42,505 nucleotides of DNA from Bacteroidales bacterium (GTDB lineage: Bacteria; Bacteroidota; Bacteroidia; Bacteroidales; WCHB1-69). Below are positions 26,683 through 35,100 of this stretch, piece after piece (positions within the stretch are counted from its first letter, which is position 1; the number at the start of each line of letters is the position of its first letter). Below the pieces are notes generated by a model. That model worked only from the letters and a program-made list of their open reading frames with translations. It did no database searches and had not been told where the DNA came from. The position numbers were made by a program, and so were the translations under genes. The stretch lies in assembly GCA_031272025.1 (NCBI GenBank), contig JAISUP010000045.1:1-42505 (forward strand). Direction: 5' to 3'.

Positions 26683-27642
26683 ATGTTCAAATTTTTACAT
26701 AAAAATATCCGCTTTCATACTATATTGTCGGTATGTTTGTTAGGATTAGTGGTCGTGTTGGTCGTTACTTGCTGGCAAATAGCCCCTCCCGACAAGTTTT
26801 TCTTGTGGGGCAATACCATTTCTCATGCCATGCAACAAGGAGAATGGACATGGAAAATTATGGCTCTGCTTTGTGGGGGCATCCAACTTTGTCTTATGCA
26901 ATGGTATTACAGACATAACCGTTTTGCCGAAGACAAATTATTTCTCGCCCCTATCATTTACATGGTATTCTGGTGCACCAACTTTCATTATCTTTGGCTC
27001 TCGCCTCTCAACATCGTGCAAACGATACTTTTATTATTGCTCGTGATCAATACAAATTACGATAATGTCAATGTCAAGAATAGGGTTTTTCTTTCGGGTT
27101 TGCTCATCGGGCTATGCGCGCTCATTGATATTGCCTCTATCTGCCTCATCTTTTTTATCATCATATCATTGGTTGTCAATAGATTTTCCCGTTTTAAAGA
27201 GACACTTATCGCGATAGGGGGACTAATGATACCTTTCCTTTATTATGCTACACTCTATCTTATTACCGACCGCGTGGATATGCTCATGCTCATGATACAA
27301 GATATTGATTTTAATCACTATTTCGTCTTCATACGCGACATGGACAAGTGGTCTATTATCAGGGGAGGCATCCTACTTGCTGTTCTTTTCTACATGGTGG
27401 TTCGCATTAGCCTGCTGTACCAACAACGGATTGTCGTGTTGAGAAGACGTGTCCTGACTATTCATGGAATGACCCTCGCTATATTGCTCATCCTACTATG
27501 TTCACCGGGGGCTTTCTCGCTTAAAATTTCCTACTTTTTTATCCCGCTTACATTTTATACCACTTTGTTAAGTCAAGAAAAAGCAAATTGGGTATTGCAA
27601 GATATTCTATTTTTGGGCTTAATAATCGTGTTATGTTTTTAA
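26683..27642 (+). CDS. Polytopic inner-membrane protein, possibly DUF6427-like
   Basis: This 319-aa protein has about eight or nine predicted hydrophobic helices and short polar loops. The arrangement (WYYRHNRFAEDKLFLAPIIYMVFW ... IVQTILLLLLVINTNYDN ... GLLIGLCALIDIASICLIFFII) resembles the Bacteroidota DUF6427 membrane family, but I cannot confirm it without a search. No enzymatic motif is seen. It starts 8 nt after the DoxX gene and is probably co-transcribed. It converges with the outer-membrane barrel gene across a 16-nt gap with no obvious terminator. Confidence 0.75.
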   Translation: MFKFLHKNIRFHTILSVCLLGLVVVLVVTCWQIAPPDKFFLWGNTISHAMQQGEWTWKIMALLCGGIQLCLMQWYYRHNRFAEDKLFLAPIIYMVFWCTNFHYLWLSPLNIVQTILLLLLVINTNYDNVNVKNRVFLSGLLIGLCALIDIASICLIFFIIISLVVNRFSRFKETLIAIGGLMIPFLYYATLYLITDRVDMLMLMIQDIDFNHYFVFIRDMDKWSIIRGGILLAVLFYMVVRISLLYQQRIVVLRRRVLTIHGMTLAILLILLCSPGAFSLKISYFFIPLTFYTTLLSQEKANWVLQDILFLGLIIVLCF

Positions 27643-27658
27643 TCCCACTTAAAATAGG

Positions 27659-28597
27659 TCATCGCGACTTAAATACTAAATCGCTCATGACAATTCTAAC
27701 GTAAGCCCCATAGTGAAAATCAATAGATTTGTAGCCGTTAAGCCCGATACTTCCGGCAGAGAAATAAAAGGTGGGATCGATGGATACGGTATTGTTAATG
27801 GCTAATTTTAGTCCCGCGGCAAAGGAAAAACCGTATCCCGCGCCGCCATACACGATTTTTTCTTCGGTCATTGCAGTATTGGGAATATAACTTTGTCCGG
27901 GGTAGATGTTAAGCAAGTCAAATTCTTTTTCTTTCCCGCTGTCCTCGTCTCTAAAAAGTGCGATAAACTTATTCACTCTCGCGTAGTTAAATTGCACACC
28001 CATCTCAATAAATGGTTTTATAATTGGATGAGGGTGAAAGAGGTACGATGCGGTGAGGTCGATAAAGGAACGGCTTTCTTTTCCCACGAGGTACTCTTCG
28101 TATTCCATGGGCTTTTTGTTGCCCAATTCCCCGTTCCTTTTGAGCAGGAAAGTGTTGCTCGCGGTGAGTTTGGCAAAATAATAAGTCATGCTTAAACCCC
28201 AATGTCGATTAAATTTATACCGAAATCCCAACGAGATGCTCAGGGCGGGTTTGTAAGTCATTTGAGAAGGTAATGTCCCTAAAAATACCGAATCCCCAAT
28301 TTCAGGATTATTTTCTAACATGAACTCGTTGATTTGGTCGTAATAATATTTATTTCCAAAAATATAATTTAAATTGTTCTCGTTTTCTGCTGCCCCGCTA
28401 TAATACATGGCGGCATGTTTTCCTGCCATATAAATTCCCCCACTGATGTGGAAATCAAAACCTTTGGTTTGCCATGTACTATCTGTGGGGGTTGCATACA
28501 TGGAAAATGTAAAACTACCGTAGCACAGTAGTCCTACAATGACAATGACTCTGAAAAAAAACGGGGTCGCGAACAAGTGTTTTTTCATTTTTTGCAT
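27659..28597 (-). CDS. Outer-membrane beta-barrel protein
   Basis: This 312-aa protein has an N-terminal hydrophobic signal (FFRVIVIVGLLCYGSFTFS). Alternating strands typical of an 8-10-stranded barrel follow, such as ALSISLGFRYKFNRHWGLSMTYYFAKL, GGAGYGFSFAAGLKLAINNTVSIDPTFYFSAG and GAYVRIVMSDLVFKSR. Glycines and aromatic residues sit at the strand ends and there is no plug or TonB box. It starts 24 nt after the pyruvate kinase stop and may share its transcript. Function unknown. Confidence 0.78.
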   Translation of the reverse strand: MQKMKKHLFATPFFFRVIVIVGLLCYGSFTFSMYATPTDSTWQTKGFDFHISGGIYMAGKHAAMYYSGAAENENNLNYIFGNKYYYDQINEFMLENNPEIGDSVFLGTLPSQMTYKPALSISLGFRYKFNRHWGLSMTYYFAKLTASNTFLLKRNGELGNKKPMEYEEYLVGKESRSFIDLTASYLFHPHPIIKPFIEMGVQFNYARVNKFIALFRDEDSGKEKEFDLLNIYPGQSYIPNTAMTEEKIVYGGAGYGFSFAAGLKLAINNTVSIDPTFYFSAGSIGLNGYKSIDFHYGAYVRIVMSDLVFKSR

Positions 28598-28621
28598 GAT
28601 AGGGTAAAATAATGGAAAAAA

Positions 28622-30049
28622 TTATGCTCTACTTAGTCGCACCATATTTGCCGATCCTTTTTTGGTGATAGGGGTACTGCCCACGTGCATCACGATGTCG
28701 CCACTTTCAATTTCTCCTTCTGCTTTCAGACGGCGAATAGATTCGGTAATGGTTTCGTCAATATTTGAGAAGTCGCTATAAAAGAAAGCCTTGGCACCCC
28801 AAAGGATGGACATTTTATGGATAAGATTTTCGTTGTTTGTAAAGACATGAATTTTGGCATGGGGGCGATAACTGGCTACTTTTCGTGCGGTATACCCGGA
28901 ATTAGTAAACACGATAATGGCTTTGACATTGGTCTGTGCTGCCATGTAAACGGCATTGTAACAGATAGAATCACGCAAATAGGTGATACTGTTTTTGTTT
29001 GGTTCTGCCCACATGCGCTCGTAGGGGAAGTCGTGATTCTCGGTATAAAGAGCGATGCTGTGCATGGCATCCACGGCTTCTTTAGGAAACCTCCCGATGG
29101 CAGTTTCTCCACTAAGCATAACCGCGTCGGCACCGTCCATAACCGCGTTTGCCACGTCATTGGCTTCTGCACGGGTGGGGCGAAAATGGGTAATCATACT
29201 CTCTAACATTTGAGTGGCTATCACACAGGGTTTGGCGTTGATAAGGCATTTTTTCACGATGCGCTTTTGCACGACCGGCACTTGGTCGAACGGGATTTCC
29301 ACCCCTAAGTCGCCCCGCGCGACCATGATACCATCTGCATCAAGAATAATGTCATCAATATTGGCAATGGCTTCGGGTTTCTCTATTTTTGCCATGATAT
29401 AAATCGGGCGATTGCTCGAATGAATTAACATGCGCAAAGGTTTAAGGTCTTGTGCTGTGCGTACAAAAGAAAGCCCTATCCAATGCACCCCCTCTTCTAT
29501 AGCGAAACAGGCATCTTCTATATCTTTTTCGGTAAGACTGGGAAGCGAGATGCGTGTATTGGGTAAATTTACTCCTTTGCGCGAAGACACCTCCCCCCCA
29601 TGAATAACCCGTGTACGCACATTCTCAATACCATCGCTTTCTATGACTTCTAATTTTATTTTGCCGTCATCAATTAAGACCGCCTCCCCTGCCCGCGCAT
29701 CCTTAGGAAAATCCTGATACGAGATATATAGCATAGTCGCGCTACCCGTACATTTTCGAGTAGTGATAACAACTTCACTATTATCTTCGAGTATGATATG
29801 GTCGTTTTCTACTTCTCCGATGCGCAGTTTCGGACCTTGCAAATCCGCGAGAATGGCAACATGTGCCCTATGCTTCTTGTCTAACGCGTGAATCCTGCGT
29901 ATCACTTGCCTGTGGTTCTCGTGAGTGTCATGCGATAGATTGATCCTAAAAACATTAACCCCACGCATCATTAAATCTTCGAGCATATCTTCCGAAGATG
30001 TCCCCGGTCCGATAGAGGCTATGATTTTAGTTTTGGGATTGATTTTCAT
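28622..30049 (-). CDS. pyk: Pyruvate kinase
   Basis: This 475-aa enzyme transfers phosphate from phosphoenolpyruvate to ADP, the last step of glycolysis. Visible landmarks are TKIIASIGPGTSS and FRINLSHD at the N-terminus, LADLQGPKLRIG, and the catalytic-lysine signature IYIMAKIEKPEAIANIDDI followed by DGIMVARGDLGVEIP. MLESMI...PTRAEANDVANAVMDGADAVMLSGETA follows. The ATG at 30049 is chosen; the frame is open for another 84 codons upstream, but those overlap the -7 element and the divergent promoter region. The C-terminal regulatory domain is complete. Confidence 0.97.
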   Translation of the reverse strand: MKINPKTKIIASIGPGTSSEDMLEDLMMRGVNVFRINLSHDTHENHRQVIRRIHALDKKHRAHVAILADLQGPKLRIGEVENDHIILEDNSEVVITTRKCTGSATMLYISYQDFPKDARAGEAVLIDDGKIKLEVIESDGIENVRTRVIHGGEVSSRKGVNLPNTRISLPSLTEKDIEDACFAIEEGVHWIGLSFVRTAQDLKPLRMLIHSSNRPIYIMAKIEKPEAIANIDDIILDADGIMVARGDLGVEIPFDQVPVVQKRIVKKCLINAKPCVIATQMLESMITHFRPTRAEANDVANAVMDGADAVMLSGETAIGRFPKEAVDAMHSIALYTENHDFPYERMWAEPNKNSITYLRDSICYNAVYMAAQTNVKAIIVFTNSGYTARKVASYRPHAKIHVFTNNENLIHKMSILWGAKAFFYSDFSNIDETITESIRRLKAEGEIESGDIVMHVGSTPITKKGSANMVRLSRA

Positions 30050-30069
30050 CTGTAATAAAATTTGAAATG

Positions 30070-30077
30070 CAAAGATA
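30070..30077 (-). promoter_or_regulatory. pyk: -7 element of pyk
   Basis: Minus-strand TATCTTTG lies 20 nt before the pyk ATG. It is paired divergently with the plus-strand -7 element at 30101-30108. Confidence 0.65.
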
Positions 30078-30100
30078 ACACTTTTTACCAAAAAAAACAT

Positions 30101-30108
30101 TATCTTTG
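30101..30108 (+). promoter_or_regulatory. -7 element of the DUF4625 lipoprotein gene
   Basis: TATCTTTG lies 35 nt before the ATG at 30144. With the pyk element it forms a divergent promoter pair only 23 nt apart, so the two promoters must overlap in their -33 regions. Confidence 0.62.
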
Positions 30109-30143
30109 TGAAAAATTTAGGAAAAGTCAATAGAAGAAAAATC

Positions 30144-30605
30144 ATGTCAAAAAAAACATTATTTATCGCCATTACCCTGCTATCCAATGCTCTTTTTTCA
30201 TGCGGTGGAGAAAAAGAAAAGGACATGCAAAAACCTGAAATACAAATTATAGCACCACAAAACTGCATGGAGGTACGGGGTGGGGAGAGTTTCACGTTCA
30301 CGGCGCTATTCTCCGATAACGTAGAATTGGGCAGTTATAATCTCGAGATCCACCATAATTTCGACCACCATTCGCATTCCACCGACAACGAAGATTGTGA
30401 GCAGGAAACGGCGAAAATGCCCGTCAACGCGTGGGTCTTCAATCAAAATTATGCCCTACCTGCCGGCAACAAAACCTTCGAGGCAAGTGTGGTGATAGAT
30501 GTTCCAACCGACATTGACGGGGGCGACTATCATTTCATGGTACGTCTCACCGACCGTTCCGGCTGGCAGCAAATAGCCGCGAAAAGCATAAAAATCAGAA
30601 AATGA
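30144..30605 (+). CDS. DUF4625 family lipoprotein
   Basis: This 153-aa protein has a lipoprotein signal ending LFSC (C20). The body reads PEIQIIAPQNCMEVRGGESFTF, then a histidine-rich segment IHHNFDHHSHS and an acidic DNEDCEQE. It ends VRLTDRSGWQQIAAKSIKI, an immunoglobulin-like beta-sandwich. The histidine cluster and overall pattern match DUF4625 and suggest metal binding at the cell surface, which is inferred. The ATG at 30144 fits the signal; a start 12 codons earlier would overlap the -7 element. Confidence 0.82.
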   Translation: MSKKTLFIAITLLSNALFSCGGEKEKDMQKPEIQIIAPQNCMEVRGGESFTFTALFSDNVELGSYNLEIHHNFDHHSHSTDNEDCEQETAKMPVNAWVFNQNYALPAGNKTFEASVVIDVPTDIDGGDYHFMVRLTDRSGWQQIAAKSIKIRK

Positions 30606-30645
30606 ATTTATTACAATAAATATTTTGTTTTGTCCGCGATATGCT

Positions 30646-31461
30646 CTACAAAACCCCGTAGTAGCGCAAGGCTTTCAAGATGCCATCTCCATCCGCGGGA
30701 GCCGTAACAAAGCAGGCGGCATCATGCACGTGTTTGGCGGCACTCCCCATCGCCACCCCAATCCCGCAACCTTGTAACATTTGAATGTCGTTGCCCCCAT
30801 CACCAAAAGACATTGCCTCCGACTTCTTAAATCCATAATGTTTCAACACGGTGCGAATCCCATGCAACTTATCACAACTTTTTTCTATCACATCGGTAAA
30901 ATAAGGGCACCATCGTTTGGTCATGCAACCGGGCAATATCTCATTAATCATTCGCGAATCAAAAGAGTGGGGCACGAAACAAAGCAGTTGCTCTACCCCT
31001 TCTCCTGCTTTTTCTATCCATTGTTCAAAGGGCAAAACCACGGGATGCCTGATTACTAAATCATTTTGTAGTTGTATCACGAAGGGATCTTCGTAATTGA
31101 GATAGGTATTATCTGCTGTTTCTATCACGCAAGGAAACCGGTCATCGCCTTGCAAGTAATGCACCAACCTGTCAATATCATCTTTGGGTATCAATTTTTT
31201 GTACATCAATTGATTTTCTATCACGCAACTGGCTCCGTTGGTATAAATATAGGCATCAAAATCGGGCAAATTTAGGGCAGCCGTATCTAAGGCATGTCGC
31301 CCTGTAGCGATACAACGAATAATTCCCTTTGATTTCAGGGCTTCTAATGCTGCCATGGTGGCAGGTGTCATTTTTTGGCTTTTGAGACCCACGAGTGTGC
31401 CGTCAATGTCAAAAAAGACAATCTTAATACGATTAGAAATATACGAGGCTAAGGTGTCCAT
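30646..31461 (-). CDS. Cof-type HAD-superfamily phosphatase
   Basis: This 271-aa protein has HAD motif I FFDIDGTLVG, with D18 the nucleophile and D20 the acid/base. It has a C2-type cap domain and motif III/IV MSFGDGGNDIQMLQGCGIGVAMGSA. It belongs to the Cof/YidA group that dephosphorylates small phosphometabolites; the substrate is not evident. It lies downstream of rpmB, separated by a terminator, so it probably has its own promoter, which I could not locate. Confidence 0.92.
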   Translation of the reverse strand: MDTLASYISNRIKIVFFDIDGTLVGLKSQKMTPATMAALEALKSKGIIRCIATGRHALDTAALNLPDFDAYIYTNGASCVIENQLMYKKLIPKDDIDRLVHYLQGDDRFPCVIETADNTYLNYEDPFVIQLQNDLVIRHPVVLPFEQWIEKAGEGVEQLLCFVPHSFDSRMINEILPGCMTKRWCPYFTDVIEKSCDKLHGIRTVLKHYGFKKSEAMSFGDGGNDIQMLQGCGIGVAMGSAAKHVHDAACFVTAPADGDGILKALRYYGVL

Positions 31462-31484
31462 GCTTTGTTTTGTATAAAATGAAA

Positions 31485-31508
31485 GATGCTACACGGGCGT
31501 GTAGCATC
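31485..31508 (-). terminator. rpmB: Intrinsic terminator after rpmB
   Basis: GATGCTACAC at 31485-31494 and GTGTAGCATC at 31499-31508 form a perfect 10-bp stem with a GGGC loop, 42 nt past the rpmB stop. On the minus strand it is followed by TTTCATTTTA, a moderately T-rich tract. Confidence 0.8.
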
Positions 31509-31550
31509 CTCCTCTGTAATCAGTAATTATAAAAACCCACTATGAATAAT

Positions 31551-31787
31551 TTATCTTAAAAAACCTTTGCCATGTGCTTCCAACAAGCAGTTCCAAATGC
31601 CTTTTTTATTGATGTTCCGCATGGCTGATGTTGATACTTTCAATACAATCCATTCATCAATTTCGGGCACGTAGAATTTCTTCAAATGCAAATTAGGATT
31701 AAATCTCCTCCGTGTTTTAATATTGGAATGAGATACGTTATTTCCACCAATGGCTTTCTTTCCTGTAATTTGACAAACTCTTGACAT
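31551..31787 (-). CDS. rpmB: Ribosomal protein bL28
   Basis: This 78-aa large-subunit protein begins MSRVCQITGKKAIGGNNVSHSNIKTRRRF and ends with the typical WIVLKVSTSAMRNINKKGIW. Length and motifs are normal. In many Bacteroidales rpmB is followed by rpmG and a DUF4295 gene; here a terminator and an unrelated HAD phosphatase follow instead. A minus-strand -7 element lies at 31836-31843. Confidence 0.97.
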   Translation of the reverse strand: MSRVCQITGKKAIGGNNVSHSNIKTRRRFNPNLHLKKFYVPEIDEWIVLKVSTSAMRNINKKGIWNCLLEAHGKGFLR

Positions 31788-31835
31788 AATATATACTTAT
31801 TTTTTGCTTTGCTTTTTACTGAAAAATTTCGGCTG

Positions 31836-31843
31836 CAAAGGTA
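31836..31843 (-). promoter_or_regulatory. rpmB: -7 element of rpmB
   Basis: Minus-strand TACCTTTG lies 48 nt before the rpmB ATG. No well-spaced TTTG is visible upstream. The remaining 31844-32081 gap is AT-rich and shows nothing else. Confidence 0.55.
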
Positions 31844-32081
31844 CAACTTTTTTTTGAAAATATAACTTTGTTCATTTATTTTTTTCTCATTTCGCGATTA
31901 TAGTCTTAAATTGTTGTAAACGAGTGTATTTTATTCCCGTTTTTCTACATTCTCACGCTATCAAAAAGAAATCCGGAACAAAATTGTCATTTTATCTTAG
32001 TAATGCAGACAAAACATTTCCTTATTTTTTGCATTTTGAATTGGACATAGGAAAAATCATGTGTAATTGAAAATTTTATGC

Positions 32082-32089
32082 TATCTTTG
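32082..32089 (+). promoter_or_regulatory. -7 element of the leucine-rich-repeat surface protein
   Basis: TATCTTTG lies 27 nt before the ATG at 32117. It falls inside the longer open frame beginning at 32078, which supports the later start. Confidence 0.6.
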
Positions 32090-32116
32090 CTCATGGAAAA
32101 AAATAATCATAATTGT

Positions 32117-35100
32117 ATGAAAAACGTATGCTTTTTTTTATTCGCTGTTCTGTTTTCTTTTAATACAACGGCGCAAATTTCAGTAACTTCCACAGCGGGA
32201 GGTTTACAATCAGCACTAATACTACAACAATCTGATTTATCTATTGTTACACATCTTACTATCACGGGGACCATTGATGCTTCCGACTTTCGCTTTATCC
32301 GCGATCAACTTCCCAATTTGCAAACGCTTGATTTGAGTACGGTGATTGTCGCGGCATACACGGGCACGGGCGGCACGAAGTGCAATCAAACCCTCGGCAC
32401 AAACGGTGCGGACATTTTGGATACTTACAACGCGGGCGAGATTCCTGAAATGGCATTCTACAAACGCTGGGTTACCGGCTCCGCGCAAAATCCTACCTAT
32501 CCCGATGTGTCAATGCCATCGCTCACCTCTTTAACATTGCCCGCGAATGCTACCGCCGTTGGAGATTGGGCTTTCGCTAAAACCGGAATTTCTACGATCG
32601 TTTTTCCCGAAGGAATTTTAACCATTGGGGCAAACGTGGTGGCTCAGTGTGCTAATTTGCAGATCGTCAATTTTCCATCAACACTCACTTCTATTGGAGG
32701 GAATAGTTCGTTTTTCGTTGGCTGCCCACAATTGTCATCGGTTACTTTTGCCGAACCCGCGAGTATCGCGATTTTGCCAAACCGCATGTTTTATTCGCAA
32801 AACGGCACCGACTTCAATTTGCCGTTGCTGCTCTCCGTTACGGTACCTTCTTCGGTAACAGATATTGGCACGGCATTTGAAAATTTTATAGGAAACGCGA
32901 TAGAATGTAACACAAACAATACTGTATACGAGAGTATTAACGGATTTTTATTTAAAAAAGCAGACGGTTCTTTCGCGGCATCGCCCAAAGGAATTACATC
33001 TTATACCGTACCCGTTACAATGACAGAAATTCCCGAAGGCATGTTCAAAAACAGCAATATTACCTCAATTATTGTTCAAAGTCCATTGACAAAAATTGGC
33101 AAAGAGGCATTTATGAACACGCCAATAACCTCATTCAATTTCCCGAACACGTTAGTAAAAATTGGCGAGCGGGCTTTTGGGGGCTCCGCTATCACGACTA
33201 TTTCATTTACAGATCATGCCTCCTTAGATACCCTCGGTAGTCATATCTTCGCGAACTGTCAGAATTTATCTACAGCAAATTTATCAGGGTTGAAAAAACT
33301 TGGAAATCAAATGTTTCAATCGTGTAGTAATCTCGAAAATGTCACGTTGAGTCAAAGTCTGACCGAGATACCATACCAAGCATTTTCAGGTTGTTCTAAC
33401 TTGCAGTTCGTATCCTTACCCAATGCCATACAGCACATTGGGGACCAAGCATTTATGTCGTGCTTGAAATTAGCCGGTATCGCGCTCCCTGACAATTTGG
33501 TTTCGCTTGGTTACGGGGCTTTTCAAAATGATACGCTGATTTCCGCGCTGCATTTGCCCGCGACATTTACTACATTAACTAACAGCGATACTTACGGTGG
33601 ACACGCTTTTACCTCGCTTTTTGCTCATATTACCGTAGATGCGGCAAACCCAAAATTTTGTGCCGAAAACGGAATGTTATTTAGCAAAAGCAAAAAAACG
33701 CTTTATGCTGTCCCGCTGTCGCGCACGCGTGCGGAGGTAAATATCCCCGAAGGCGTAGACACCATTTTCAACCAAGCATTTAGACCAACTGCTGCTAATA
33801 ATGTTACGAGAAAGATCGTGTTGCCTTCTACCTTAAAACGGATTGAAAATTACGGTTTATACGGTGCCGCTAATGTTGATACGCTGCACGTTAGGGCAGA
33901 AATTCCCCCTGTCATTGTCAATACAACAAATTCGCTCAACAACCGATGGGGCTACAACGAAACCTTGAAAGTGATCGTTCCTTACGGGACAAAGACAACT
34001 TACACAACAACACCGGGTTGGGCTTTTTTCTACCACAACGACAATGTGGTATCAGGCAGTATAGATTCGTATATAGAAGAAAATCCTCTTAATGCTTTGA
34101 TAGATTTAGGGTTGGGCTATGGCAATGCAGTATCGCCCAATGGACGCTACATTGGTGGCACAGCAAGTGGTCAGGGCTTTATTTATGATTTTGAAACAGG
34201 AAAAACTAATTTTTTGCCAAATTCTTCTGAAATATCAGATATAAATGACTTCGCCTATGCAACAGGAGAATTTTTAGACACGAACTATCCGCTTGGGGGC
34301 AATCCATATTCAAGTAATGCAGGTGTTTGGCGCGATGGTAAATGGTATTCTCTTGGATTGGGACGTTACGGGCAGACAACGCAAAGTACAGAAGGTAGAC
34401 CATCTGCATACGCCATTGATGCGGCAGGAAATGCCTACGGGATGACTTATCAACGGGGAAGTGCAGCAAATGTCGTACCATTTAAATGGGCTTATAATGC
34501 AATCAACGACGATTATACAACAGATACGATGGTCTACGCGAGTCCTTCGCTACAAAATGAACAAGGCGGGAGAATCCAAGATGTATCTTCGGACGGTACC
34601 ATCGCGGGAGGCTGGTTTGCAAATACAAGAATGACAAACGGGGCATGGTTCTCTATTATTTGGACCTCGCCACAGGATTATAAATGGTACCCCGCGGTTA
34701 CGTATTTTGGTTGCAAAGGGGTTAGCCCTAATGGACGTTATGTTACGGTTTCCGTTGAAGAGAATCGTGCCGCCGTTTATGATTTTCAATATGATACTTT
34801 GATTGTTTTTGGACCGGAAAAATCGCGGGCAAGCGCGGTGTCGGATAATGGTTTTGTGGTTGGAATGGCTAATAGAAATACTTCAAACCCGGATGCAGGC
34901 ACACAAGTTTTTATTTGGAACGAAAAAATGGGATTCATGTATTTGCGTGATTTTCTTGATGCTTTCGCACCTAATTTGGCAATGCCTGCCGTAGATCCAA
35001 ATTTCCCGAATGTTTTCGATTTCTCAAAAACAACAGAAATCATTGATGTGGTCAATAGTATTTCCGCGGACGGGTTGACGATCACGGGTTGGAGTGGTTA

